Positions 57,201 through 64,000 of a stretch of DNA of 64,000 bases are shown in pieces. The position numbers and the translations under genes were made by a program. Origin of the DNA: Serinus canaria (Eukaryota; Chordata; Aves; Passeriformes; Fringillidae); contig NC_066316.1 of NCBI RefSeq assembly GCF_022539315.1, forward strand, positions 52,329,994 to 52,393,993. The letters are read 5' to 3'. How positions within the stretch are numbered: position 1 is the first letter of the stretch; each line of letters starts with the position of its first letter. The notes under the pieces were generated by a model. The model worked only from the letters and a program-made list of their open reading frames with translations, searched no databases and was not told where the DNA came from.

Positions 57201-60200
57201 GAGAAGACACGGAAAGGTGAGACAGTATGGCTGTCCTGGGGAGCAGTGAGACCACAGCCAAGGAAGCCACATTTGTTTGCACTGTAGGCACGTGGGGCTC
57301 TCCTCTGCTTCTTCTGCTGGCTGGGAACAGTTTGTGTGGCAGCCCAGCACAGTTTGTTCCTTCCCAGTGCCTTCGAGCCTTTCACCTGCAGTACCTCATC
57401 TTTCCCCAGAAGGTCGATGCTCATGACCTGTCTCTTACTTGATCAGGTGGCTGGCACTGGGGTCAGCAGTTCAGCTCAAAGCTGGTGACACTTTTATTTA
57501 TCCCTCATAAAGGCAAACAAGAAATTATGCCGAATTATAATGGGGTTCTTTTCCGTAGATGTCTTTTTTTTTCTGTAGATGTCATTAGATATCTCACTGC
57601 TAGAGTTCTCGATTCAATAGCTGAATTTACTTGAAGACTTGAAAATGAGGGTTTTTTCAGGCTTCAGTTAGTAGGTGTTTGGTTTTTTACTGCCTAATAA
57701 CTTGTCTAAATCTCAGGTATCACAAAATCTGGTCAAGAGAAAAGTCATAATTACATTTGTGAAGCAAAATAGTTGGCAGAAAAATTAAACTGGCTTATTA
57801 TTTGTCTTTTCCCTGCCCCAAAAATCAGCATTTTTTCTATAAATCCAAGTGGGTTTAGTCCAGATGACAGTAGCCTAGAGACCTTTATTTAAATTCTTGT
57901 TGGTACATCTGTTGCCAGCTCTACATTCTGGTGCAGCATCTCCCCTTCCTTCACGTAAAGATTTTCCCAAGGCAAAGGGCAATCTGCTGTTGATCTCCAA
58001 GTTCATTAGTAAGGAGCATGAATGTTTTGAACTCAACTGCAATGAGACTGTATCTACAATAAATAGGGTTAAGCTTCCAGAACAGGAAAATTTGCAGTCC
58101 TGTCTGTTCTCCAACTTGCTCCTCTCACTCCCAGCTTTGTGAACTGTTCTCTTTCGATCCCGCCCCACAAAAAATAAAAGCCAATTAAGATTTGTCTTAA
58201 TGCAGTCTTTACAGCACATCATTTGGGACTGTTTGCATCCTTTTTTCTACCACATACACATAGATACATATACATATCTGCATATGTTAAAAATGTCTTA
58301 TATATGTATGTTTTTAGAAAGTAATTACTTTGACTAACAGAACTTTTATTTTCATCCTTGCTTATTCAATTGCTTCTCACTGGTGTTTCATCCTGCTTGC
58401 ATTGATGTGTCACCCTATCTACTCATGAATAAACAGCTTGGCTACCAAAGAAGACCAGGAAGGGGAGGCTCCAGATCAAGCATTCCCTGAGCTAGTGGAG
58501 GAGGCTTCTGACGCTGCTGCCCCTCCTGAGAGTGAGAGCAGCAGAGAGAGCCATGGCAGTGACTCGGACTCGGATGGGCCAATCCTGTACACAGATGATG
58601 ACGACGACGATGATGATGATGAGAATGCAAGTACTGAAAGTAAGCATCCTGCCCAGAAAGTTGCAGGCTGCTGTTCGCAGATTGTGTTTTGTGAGCATGC
58701 CTGTCCCATGCCAGGGTGAGGCAGAGAGAGGAATGGCTGCAGGGAATGCTTTTGGGGGATTTAGTATTTTGTCACCACTGAGAAATGAGAGTCCTGCTTC
58801 TCCCAGGCAATGATGATCAGAAACCTGCTGGGGCTTGTGCATGGGTGAGAGCATGTCGGGACCCAGGGCATTCCTCTGGCTGCCCTGGGTGATTCGAGAC
58901 CCTGGCAAGGGGCTCAGAGACCTTGGCACAGAGTCAAAAACACCTGGGCCTTCAATTTTAGTCCATGGAAAAAATTACCAACTTTGTGTGAAGATTTACA
59001 AGCCACAAGGGTTTGAGTAGAATGATATTTGTCACAGGGCGAAAAAGTAGAATTTAGGGGTTTCAGAATGGGGGTTCAAGAAGCAAGATGGAGGAATCTG
59101 GGCATGTCCTGTCCTTCTTCTCCTTCTTCTTGTCCTCCATCTTCTGCTGGGATGGTAACACTTTTTTGATTGGTTTAGAAAAGAGACGGACTGGCTGACA
59201 TAGGTAATATGTACTGGAAAATTATTGTAAATAAATTACACGTAGTTCATAGTATAAAAAGTTAACACCACCCCGAGGGCAGAGGCTGTGCCACAACCTA
59301 ACCTGCTGGACAGATCCCAGCAGGTCAGAGAAAAAATGTATTAGATAAGAAAAAATAAACAACCTTGACAAGCAGAACTGACAAATCTCAACTTCTTCTT
59401 CAGCCTCTTCTTCAGTCACGAGGCTGGGAAAAAAGACTTTCCAATACCTCGGGGGTCATTTCAACCACAGAAACCCGAGAAGAGCAGATCAATCATTGCA
59501 GGGAGGAGAGCAGAAGGGGGAGGAACAGGCTCAGGAGGATGTGAGGGTGGGATAAGGTAGAGACCTTAGGGCATCACAAGCCATTCATTTGGCTTGCCCA
59601 CACCATGAGTTCCTTGTGGGAGTTACAGGTGTGGTGGATGACAGAGGAGGCCCATCAGTCAGCAGCTTCACTGTCTGAAAGTCGCTTGTTCCTCTTTGTT
59701 TTAAGCATTGGAGCAACCTTAGCAGGCAGAGCAGATCACAGTAGATTACATCTAAGTTTTACAGCTTTGAAATTTCATCTGGGGTCATGACTCTGTCATC
59801 ACCTTAACTGGGCAGAAGCCCTGCAGTGCTGAAGGGGTTGTCCTGCCCCCATTCTGTTCCCAGCTGTTTTTTCCTTAGGCTAGAGTTCATGTTTATTTTT
59901 GTAGGAGCAGGGAGCAGCTGTTGAGCTGATTTTCAGTAGAATTTTTGGTTCCCTAATCCAGCTCACCCAAAGGCTTCTCCTTTGCTTGGGCAAAGAAGGT
60001 GCCAGCAGCAGGCTGTCAGGAGCAGGAAGGAGGGCAGCCCTCCCTCTACCTCCTCTGGGGTGACTTTATGTCAGGTTGAAATCACCATCAAGCCATGGCT
60101 GAGAGCCTTGCTTACAGCTTTTTTGGAGGAGGTGCTTCACTGTGCTCAACAAAGAAGGTTTGAACACCAAGGTCCAGTGTACCAAAGTGGCATGAGGCAA

Positions 60201-63200
60201 AATGAACATGTTTCTTTGCTGGTTTTTTTTTCTTAGCTACTGGTGCAGGAGAAGGTGAAGTGCTAGATAGCTCAAGAGGCTGAAGTCTTCTGCAGTTCTT
60301 TGTTGGGTTTGAATACAACCCAAAGTGATAGAAACCAAAATTCTTGTGTTCACACAGCAGCACAGTGTCTTATGAAAAGTGAGCTGGGAGCCTGTGGTCT
60401 TACCAAACTGCCTTACACAGTGAAAATCTGCCAACCTAAGGCATATGTAGCCCACCTTGGTCAGAATGTAAAGACACAAGGGAAATACTATAAAGGCTGT
60501 GAAAAATGGCCTTCCTTCCCCAGCTGGCTGAAGCTAATGCTGGCCAAGCTGCAAAGCCCTTGTCCCGACAGTGTCAGTTTTGTGGAGAGCAGATTGCTTC
60601 AGTGTCTGGGGGTTCCTGCCTAGGTTACTTTACAGGCACTCAGAGCACTTTTCTTACAAATAACTTAGAGATGGAAAGCACTATAAGAGAACTAAGTGGT
60701 AATTGATTGAAAAAAGATGAAAGAATGAGGTAAAGGGTGATAGAATGAGACTAAGCCATTTAAGGCTGAAAAAAAAGAGCAGCAGGTTGCTAAATATACT
60801 AAGTAGATAAATAAGCCAACCTGTAATGTATTAGACTTCAAAGACATTTTAGTGTAGATTTGTCATTTTTATCCTATCACTTCAGAGATGACAAGTGATG
60901 TTTGTATCAATTTGGCTGGTAGCTTTTCCCTCCAAGCCTTTTAGCTTTTTATTTTCATGAACTGAGCTAAAATTTTTCTTTTGATGTTAATGAAAATTCT
61001 TCTCCTGCATGTGGGAACAAGGTTGCTTTGGGGAGGTAATAATGTTCTTACTCAGAGTTTGTGTCTGTAACCTGAGCATGAATGAACTAAATCTACCCTA
61101 CTCCTCCTTTCCTCAGGCTCTTTGGCAAGTAAAATTCGTCGTAGGGATACTCTTGCTATCAAACTTGGCAACAGACCATCTAAGAAAGAGTTAGAAGACA
61201 AAAACATCTTGCAGCGTACATCTGAAGAGGAGAGGCAGGAAATCAGGCATCAGATTGGAACAAAGCTTGTGAGGTATCAGTCACAGGGTCAATGTGGTTT
61301 CACTGGGTGGAGATGGAGGAAGAGAATTGAGAACACTGGGTTCATGTTTTAAATGCAGCCCAATGTGCTCTGCAGGATCTTTGTGGTACAACTGTCTGGA
61401 AAATGGTGGGTTTATTTCTCACAAAACTTTGAACTGTCAATAATAGATTATTTTTGTCCTGCAAGAAACAAAATATGAGAGCTTTTGGGGGTTTAGGTAC
61501 TTTGGTTAAAAAAGGAAAGAAGAGGAAGAGGGTAAGAATGACTCCACAACAAACAATGCCATGGTTCTCATTCTTTCTCAGATTTGTTAGCAGAATTTCC
61601 ACTTGTATACCTGTCTCAGGCAGAGCACTAGTTCCTGACCCACAGAGCATGCCTGTGAATGTTTTCCCTTCTGACTCTTCTCCTCTTCCCCTGGCTCTCC
61701 AAGTCCTTCATTATCATATGCTGATTCCAGCAAAAGAAGTTGAGCTGGTCAGTGTTTAGTGTTTCACTGCACCCAGCGCTGAGGCACATCTTCCTCCAGC
61801 TGTTAAACTGCTATGGGATGTATGTTACTTTCTCCTTCTGGACTTGGGAACATTGCATAAAAAATTCACTTGACTTTTACAAAGGTTTTTCCAAAAAAAA
61901 CTTCATGTTTATTTTGGCTTTTGTGGTCTCTGAGAAAAGACTACAACATGCCTGTATTTTGCTAGACCTGTCCCTGTTTCTGTTTGCCTCAGTAATGTTG
62001 TCCAGATTTGGAGGATGTCCTGTGTTTTTTGGAGATTCCCAGATACGGGGTAGTCCTGTTGGTACTGCTCCAGTGCAGAGTACACAGCCCTGCATCAACA
62101 CCCAGAAGATGAGCTGAGTTCCTCTGTGATCTGGGTGTCTGGCCAAGGCAGCTATTTCATTACTGAACTGCAACATCTGCTGTGCAGAGCCCAAGGGCCA
62201 TTTTCCTTCTGCCGATAAAGAGGGATGGTTGTTATCATCGCTTTCCTGACCAGCTCCCAGCTCTGGTGATCACATCCTGCTTGTCAGTCCTCCCTTGGGG
62301 AGAAGCTGCAGAAACTGCTTTAGAGTTCTGCTGGAGAGCTGAAAGGCAATGCACACAGCTCTGCTTTGGTGGCAGGAGACAAGATCTGTGTACATCAGGG
62401 CTGTGCTCATACCCAAGATCACATCCAAGTTTGATGCCAGTTTCTTAAAAATTCCTGGCCTGGCGGTCAGCACCTGGCAGCATCAGGGTCTGTGGAAAAT
62501 CTGTTCCCACAGCTCAGTCAGGGTTGAGTCAGGTCCCCACCTGGGACTTCCTATACTTCCACTTCCTTCCTTCCTGTGGTAAACCTGCCAGTCCTCTGGG
62601 ACAAATCTGTAAGGCCAAGAGTGATTTGAATTGGATGAGTGTCACGAGGCTAAAGACAGCCTGTAGTGAACTGTGTGAGTGTAGATGAACAGACACCTAT
62701 CTTGAACACACCTGCAAAATAAGTTTTACTGCTGAAATTTTTCTTGCTCTTTCCTCAAGTGAACAAGTGGACTTGTTTAGTAAACACAGAGACAACATCA
62801 ACCATGTACAAATCAGAAAATTATGATCTCAGTTTGGGGTTTTTGTAATGGCAGTTGTTATGTTTAGGTAACTAAATAAAATTTGGTTTCAGGTAAAGCT
62901 CGCAATTGTATTGTGCATACAAATTAATGAGGAATGAACAGCTCATGGATTTTGTTGGTTTTGGCTTTTTAAAAAACTTCAGTAAGACTTAAAAATATCA
63001 AAAATATCAAAATTCATTCAAAATACCTGAGAATAATCTAACAATTGCACAACTGATTACAATGATGGTGCTTGGGAACAAAGAAAGTACATGGATTTAT
63101 TCATAAATGATACCTGTGAGGACTTTAAATTTTCTCTACAAATTCTGTAATATTTTTCAAGTATCAGTTATTCATGTGTTCAAATGGCAACACTACATCT

Positions 63201-63406
63201 TTTAAAACAAATGGCCACTCTGGTTACATGAGCATTTATTGTAACTGCCTGGAAATTACTTCCAGAAATTACATTTTATAAGCTGTATTACGAATCCTAA
63301 TGTGTCATTTAGATCTGGTTTTAAATCAGTCACTTACTTTGTTCTTACAGGAGACTTAGCCAGAGGCCCACGACTGAAGAGCTGGAGCAAAGAAATATCC
63401 TGAAGC
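6445..63406 (+). CDS. PHACTR2, phosphatase and actin regulator 2 (nine exons, 3' partial)
   Basis: Nine GT-AG exons join into 550 complete codons plus one base. The family binds monomeric G-actin through RPEL motifs and protein phosphatase 1 through its C-terminus, linking actin state to dephosphorylation of cytoskeletal proteins and to nuclear entry. Visible domains in order are a basic segment (residues about 38-60), the N-terminal RPEL (about 72-97), a Pro/Lys/Ser-rich and acidic linker (about 98-480), C-terminal RPEL 1 (about 490-513) and RPEL 2 (about 532-550). RPEL 3 and the PP1-binding tail should lie past 64000. The paralogue call rests on exon 2, whose [15 protein letters not shown] start is typical of PHACTR2 and not of PHACTR1, 3 or 4, and on the exon 8-9 sequence. 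Human PHACTR2 is about 630 residues, so roughly 80 should be missing here. Confidence 0.95.
7186..7294. repeat. A-rich low-complexity tract (AAAC-like)
   Basis: This is about 110 bp made almost only of A with scattered C, with CAAA and AAAC words and a 20-A run. It resembles the tract at 27776-27884 and the complement of the one at 34313-34368. It is probably microsatellite-like expansion or a decayed retroposon tail. Confidence 0.85.
13596..13634. repeat. Tandem duplication of about 19-20 bp
   Basis: CCCTGACTTGAAATAAAGT (13596-13614) is followed directly by CCCTGACTCAGAAATAAAGT (13615-13634). The two copies differ by one insertion and a substitution. It is a small local duplication with no evident function. 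Confidence 0.8.
14874..14959 (+). mobile_element. CR1 LINE fragment (3' end)
   Basis: The sequence CTCCCTGCCCATGGCAGAGG, followed by GGTCCCTTCCAACC and then ATTCTGTGATTCC, is the conserved 3' terminus of avian CR1 elements, ending in the CR1-type octamer tail. Only about 86 bp are present, the typical 5' truncation of CR1 retroposons made by target-primed reverse transcription. It lies in intron 1 in the same orientation as PHACTR2 and has no coding capacity. Confidence 0.85.
16498..16532. repeat. A-rich tract with G interruptions
   Basis: This is a run of sixteen A followed by GAAAAAAAGAAAAAGAAAG. It could be the tail of an old retroposed sequence, but nothing upstream is recognisable. Confidence 0.8.
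26147..26177. repeat. Perfect inverted repeat, 13-bp arms and 5-nt loop
   Basis: The left arm TGTTGCAGTCAAT (26147-26159) and right arm ATTGACTGCAACA (26165-26177) are exact reverse complements around AATTA. The next 40 bp repeat the word AATGTCAATAA. As DNA it could extrude as a cruciform and as RNA it would form a hairpin. A 22-T run follows at 26267-26288. It lies in intron 1 with no gene nearby, so the role is unknown. Confidence 0.85.
27776..27884. repeat. (ACA)n and A-rich low-complexity tract
   Basis: About six ACA units are followed by long A runs with single C interruptions (CAAAAC words). It is a simple-sequence tract in intron 1. Confidence 0.85.
31035..31265 (-). mobile_element. 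CR1-like LINE fragment, reversed (diverged)
   Basis: On the + strand the fragment reads TGGAAGGGACTC near its left end, and later ACCTGTTCCAGTGCTGCACT and TTTTCCTGGCTGCAA. These words follow the order seen in the reverse complement of avian CR1 3' regions. The match is diverged and the borders are approximate. It sits in intron 1, opposite in direction to the gene, and has no coding capacity. Confidence 0.6.
32990..33157 (+). CDS. PHACTR2 coding exon 2 (residues 15-71, basic import segment)
   Basis: The acceptor is TTTGTACAG at 32981-32989 and the donor is GTATGT at 33158; both junctions are phase 1. The translation begins [15 protein letters not shown], the signature of PHACTR2. It continues through [10 protein letters not shown] (residues 35-44) and [11 protein letters not shown] (residues 50-60). 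In PHACTR1 the equivalent basic cluster beside the first RPEL is a nuclear import element that competes with G-actin, so the same role is likely here. This is the most conserved N-terminal part of the family and the best evidence for the paralogue assignment. Confidence 0.95.
33847..33870. repeat. Short (TG)n microsatellite
   Basis: TATATGTGTGTGTGTGTCTG is an imperfect dinucleotide run in intron 2. Confidence 0.75.
34313..34368. repeat. T-rich (TTTG)n tract
   Basis: This is a run of T with regularly spaced single G (GTTTGTTTG words) ending in eighteen T. It is the complement-type counterpart of the A/C tracts in intron 1. Confidence 0.85.
36184..36217. repeat. (GA)n microsatellite
   Basis: This is about 16 GA units with one GATA interruption in intron 2, preceded by a short G run. 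It is likely to be polymorphic. Confidence 0.9.
36667..36770. repeat. Imperfect ATAC/ATAT-rich tract
   Basis: Words such as ATATATACACATATATATC and ATATCATATATG recur over about 100 bp. It is AT-rich low complexity in intron 2. Confidence 0.75.
36981..37070. repeat. Two adjacent short tandem duplications
   Basis: TACTTTTGTATTTTAAAT (36981-36998) is followed by TACTTTTGTATTTTATAT (36999-37016). Then AAATATATTGCATAATCT appears at 37025-37042 and again, exactly, at 37053-37070, a period of 28 bp. Two independent duplications side by side suggest local slippage or a break-repair scar. Confidence 0.85.
38600..38876 (+). mobile_element. CR1 LINE fragment (3' end, about 280 bp)
   Basis: Hallmark CR1 words occur in order: GGTTTAGATTAGATGTTAGG, TTTGAGGGTGGTAAGGCACT, TTGTGGATGCTCCAT, GGAAGGTGTCCCTGCCCATG, and the terminal TTCTATCATTCTG tail. 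This is a clear 5'-truncated avian CR1 insertion in intron 2, same strand as PHACTR2. It carries only the end of the ORF2/3' UTR region and cannot move by itself. It is the clearest evidence in the window that the host is a bird or close reptile. Confidence 0.9.
40197..40277 (+). CDS. PHACTR2 coding exon 3 (residues 71-98, N-terminal RPEL)
   Basis: The exon is 81 bp, with an acceptor ending CTTTAG at 40196 and a donor beginning GTGATA at 40278. It encodes [20 protein letters not shown] followed by LKEMPEQ, which is the N-terminal RPEL motif almost exactly. The classical Arg-Pro is Arg-Gln here (R79, Q80), with E84-L85 as the Glu-Leu pair; this degenerate form is usual in PHACTR proteins. Both junctions are phase 1, so skipping this exon would remove one actin-binding site and keep the frame. 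The donor departs from consensus at positions +4 to +6 (GTGATA rather than GTGAGT), so it may be weak. Confidence 0.93.
40278..43029 (+). other. PHACTR2 intron 3 (2.8 kb)
   Basis: There is no recognisable gene. The stretch from roughly 41640 to 42400 is markedly purine-rich on the + strand (many GAAG, GGAA and AGAG words) but not a simple repeat; it may be an old degraded element. Nothing else stands out. Confidence 0.75.
43030..43188 (+). CDS. PHACTR2 coding exon 4 (residues 98-151, linker)
   Basis: The acceptor TTTCAG ends at 43029 and the donor GTAAAT begins at 43189. The translation starts [20 protein letters not shown] and continues with an acidic, Asn/Ser/Lys-rich stretch ending GKKEDQK. 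The DGDVTVNF segment and the later EENVV segment match mammalian PHACTR2, which supports orthology. No folded domain is evident, and the segment is probably disordered. It is 159 bp with phase-1 ends, so it can be included or skipped without a frameshift. Confidence 0.92.
43189..52902 (+). other. PHACTR2 intron 4 (9.7 kb)
   Basis: No exon, RNA gene or clear transposon was recognised. A slightly GC-richer patch at about 46160-46600 carries a 199-codon open frame on the - strand with no family resemblance, probably chance. The rest is AT-rich intronic sequence. The frame of exon 5 stays open upstream of its acceptor back to an ATG at 52779, but no evidence marks that as transcribed coding sequence. 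Confidence 0.75.
52903..53136 (+). CDS. PHACTR2 coding exon 5 (residues 151-229, Pro/Lys-rich linker)
   Basis: The acceptor CACCCATAG ends at 52902 and the donor GTGAGT begins at 53137. The exon encodes a proline- and lysine-rich segment with [20 protein letters not shown] near residues 163-182 and [10 protein letters not shown] later. Such PxxP runs are typical ligands for SH3 or WW domains, but no partner can be named from sequence. Residues 168-175 come from four near-identical hexamers (CCTAAG twice, CCTAAA twice) at 52953-52976. The acceptor reads AGAGAG; only the first AG keeps the frame (Glu-151, then Ser-Thr-Gly). The ends are phase 1 and the length is 234 bp. Confidence 0.92.
53137..56666 (+). 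other. PHACTR2 intron 5 (3.5 kb)
   Basis: The intron contains a 19-bp tandem duplication at 53377-53418, about 240 bp past the exon 5 donor, and a short poly-A run near 53658-53668. No exon or transposon is recognised elsewhere in it. Confidence 0.75.
53377..53418. repeat. 19-bp direct repeat with inner palindrome
   Basis: TGAATTCCCAGTTCAAGTG (53377-53395) is repeated at 53400-53418 with one change, a 23-bp period. The change makes the second copy contain the perfect inverted repeat TTGAATT-CCC-AATTCAA (53399-53415). It lies 240 bp after the exon 5 donor. Confidence 0.85.
56667..57216 (+). CDS. PHACTR2 coding exon 6 (residues 229-412, Ser- and Pro-rich linker)
   Basis: This is the largest exon (550 bp). 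The acceptor CTTGTTTTAG ends at 56666 and the donor GTGAGA begins at 57217. It begins [19 protein letters not shown], matching the start of the corresponding mammalian PHACTR2 segment. It continues with Ser/Thr/Lys-rich sequence, then a proline block at residues 333-348 ([16 protein letters not shown]), and ends PDARGEDTE. It is probably disordered, with many potential Ser/Thr phosphorylation sites and profilin/EVH1-like proline ligands. The exon enters in phase 1 and leaves in phase 2, so it cannot be skipped alone. Reading through the donor would hit a stop at once (TGA at 57218). Confidence 0.9.
57217..58436 (+). other. PHACTR2 intron 6 (1.2 kb)
   Basis: This is the shortest intron. An imperfect ACATA/ATATG-rich stretch lies at about 58248-58311, just upstream of exon 7. 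As I recall it, mammalian PHACTR2 encodes extra linker residues between the parts corresponding to exons 6 and 7. I did not find a matching coding segment here, so that linker is either absent or too diverged to recognise. Confidence 0.7.
58248..58311. repeat. Imperfect ACATA/ATATG-rich tract
   Basis: This is about 60 bp of CATACACATAGATACATATA-like sequence upstream of exon 7. Confidence 0.65.
58437..58639 (+). CDS. PHACTR2 coding exon 7 (residues 412-480, acidic segment)
   Basis: The acceptor AAACAG ends at 58436 and the donor GTAAGC begins at 58640. The first base completes Ser-412, followed by [16 protein letters not shown]. The 3' half encodes [13 protein letters not shown], strongly conserved in PHACTR2, then nine Asp in a row (D465-D473) and ENASTE. 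Acidic runs just before the C-terminal RPEL block are a general PHACTR feature; mammals have an alternating Asp/Glu tract here instead. The acceptor has a poor polypyrimidine tract just upstream (ATGAATAAACAG), so inclusion may need enhancers. It enters in phase 2 and leaves in phase 1. Confidence 0.92.
58640..61116 (+). other. PHACTR2 intron 7 (2.5 kb) with an LTR insertion
   Basis: The intron contains a retroviral-type LTR at about 59030-59470, in the same orientation as the gene. Downstream the sequence is ordinary intron without a recognisable retroviral gene, so the LTR is probably solo or followed only by a short remnant. Confidence 0.75.
59030..59470 (+). mobile_element. Endogenous retrovirus LTR, probably solo
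   Basis: The region begins TGTCAC (59030) and has the order of signals expected in an LTR: a U3-like part, a TATA-type box TATAAAAA at 59253-59260, and a polyadenylation signal AATAAA at 59354-59359 about 100 bp later. The U5-like part runs on to about 59460. The sequence resembles LTRs I associate with bird endogenous retroviruses, but I cannot name the family with certainty. The 3' border is uncertain, and no exact target-site duplication was found. Just after it, AAACCCGAGA at 59472-59481 weakly resembles a tRNA-Phe-type primer-binding site. No gag, pol or env frame is visible. Confidence 0.65.
61117..61273 (+). CDS. PHACTR2 coding exon 8 (residues 480-532, C-terminal RPEL 1)
   Basis: The acceptor CTTTCCTCAG ends at 61116 and the donor GTATCA begins at 61274. 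The exon encodes [20 protein letters not shown] and then [21 protein letters not shown]499-P500 and E504-L505 are the defining RPEL residues, and residues 490-513 form the first C-terminal actin-binding motif. The segment is nearly identical to mammalian PHACTR2, as expected for the most conserved part of the family. The exon ends within Arg-532, just before RPEL 2. It is 157 bp, so frame is kept only if exon 9 is spliced with it. Confidence 0.96.
61274..63350 (+). other. PHACTR2 intron 8 (2.1 kb)
   Basis: No exon, RNA gene or clear transposon was recognised. A small AAAAATATC duplication lies near 62992-63010. The 3' end is AT-rich and leads into the exon 9 acceptor. Confidence 0.75.
63351..63406 (+). 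CDS. PHACTR2 coding exon 9 (residues 532-550, C-terminal RPEL 2)
   Basis: The acceptor TTCTTACAG ends at 63350 and the donor is a perfect GTAAGT at 63407. The 56-bp exon encodes [19 protein letters not shown] with R537-P538 and E542-L543, the second C-terminal RPEL. It leaves one base (C) of codon 551, which would begin the next exon outside the window. The acceptor reads CAGGAG, a NAGNAG type; use of the second AG would delete one Arg of the RR pair. The first AG matches the known protein and is the better site. Confidence 0.95.
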
Positions 63407-64000
63407 GTAAGTATTTCATTCAGGTTTCATACAGTGTTTGCTTAGAAAGGGAGCATGTGTTGGATTCATCTGGAAGCCCATCATTGTTGCTCCAGTATTA
63501 GAACCATAACTAGAGAGAAATGATGTTCTAGAAAATAATGTGTCAACACTTGATTTATTCACTAACCTGCAATTGTAGCTTTGAAAACTCCATTTTTTGA
63601 ACATGCCAAATTTTACTTGTCACAATCTCACTTCTTGAAGCTGGTCCCAAAGACCAGGAATGACTTCGATACCCTTTATAAATAGTTCTAGGCTAGTTAA
63701 CCTTCCACCTGATTTTTATGAGGAGGAGGAGGAGAAGAAAGGAATATCAGTTGGAGGTGCAGGTGGGATGGAAGGGCAGAGGTTGGAAGGAGGAGTAGAA
63801 AGAAGAAAGGCAAAGTGTTCAGCAGAAAGTCAATAGGTATATACCAATTATTTCAGCATGCTGGCCTTCATATTCACTTCTGACATAAATGTCTTCTATA
63901 TTGAAACATGCATGAGATTCTCACTTCCCATTGATTAAATCCTTCCTGATATTCCTGATGGAAAAAAAGTCTGTAATTCAAATAATTGAGGGTGGAGGAA
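63407..64000 (+). other. PHACTR2 intron 9, start only
   Basis: This is the 5' part of the next intron and continues past the window edge. It holds a purine-rich GGA/GAA tract at about 63720-63811. The next coding exon, expected to finish codon 551 and carry RPEL 3, is not reached. Confidence 0.8.
63720..63811. repeat. Purine-rich GGA/GAA tract
   Basis: It starts GAGGAGGAGGAGGAGAAGAA and stays mostly G and A on the + strand for about 90 bp. It begins about 310 bp downstream of the exon 9 donor. Such purine tracts can act as intronic splicing enhancers, but this is only a possibility. Confidence 0.7.

Noticed and set aside
1..64000. CRISPR arrays, toxin-antitoxin pairs, phage or plasmid modules
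   Set aside because: The sequence is eukaryotic intron-exon DNA. The direct repeats seen are two-copy duplications or microsatellites, with no spacer-repeat pattern.

Overview
This window is vertebrate nuclear DNA, most likely from a bird. It has one gene with short exons, long introns and GT-AG splice sites, a CpG-island promoter, several 3'-truncated fragments that look like CR1 LINEs (the dominant avian retroposon), and one LTR that resembles bird endogenous-retrovirus LTRs. I see no bacterial operon, CRISPR array, prophage or plasmid feature.

The only gene I can support is PHACTR2 (phosphatase and actin regulator 2), on the + strand and cut off at the right edge. Positions 1 to about 5640 are upstream DNA with no recognisable gene. 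From about 5640 CpGs become frequent, and 6140-6720 is a very GC-rich island. It carries four GC boxes about one helical turn apart, an upstream ORF and the first coding exon (ATG at 6445). Intron 1 follows at 26.5 kb. Coding exons 2 to 9 lie at 32990-33157, 40197-40277, 43030-43188, 52903-53136, 56667-57216, 58437-58639, 61117-61273 and 63351-63406. They join in frame into 550 complete codons plus one base. The last exons, which should hold the third C-terminal RPEL motif and the PP1-binding tail, lie beyond 64000.

The exon layout follows protein function. Exon 2 holds a basic nuclear-import-like segment. Exon 3 is almost exactly the N-terminal actin-binding RPEL. Exons 4 to 7 encode a low-complexity linker rich in Pro, Lys, Ser and acidic residues. 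Exons 8 and 9 encode the first two C-terminal RPEL motifs. Exons 2 to 5 are all flanked by phase-1 junctions, so each can be skipped without a frameshift. Exons 6+7 and 8+9 preserve frame only as pairs.

The introns hold CR1 fragments (14874-14959, about 31035-31265 reversed, 38600-38876), an LTR (about 59030-59470), microsatellites and low-complexity tracts, a perfect 13-bp inverted repeat (26147-26177) and several small tandem duplications. I found no convincing new biological system. The points most worth checking are the upstream ORF, the phased GC boxes, the possible loss of a linker segment near exon 6/7, the tandem acceptor at exon 9 and the intronic LTR.
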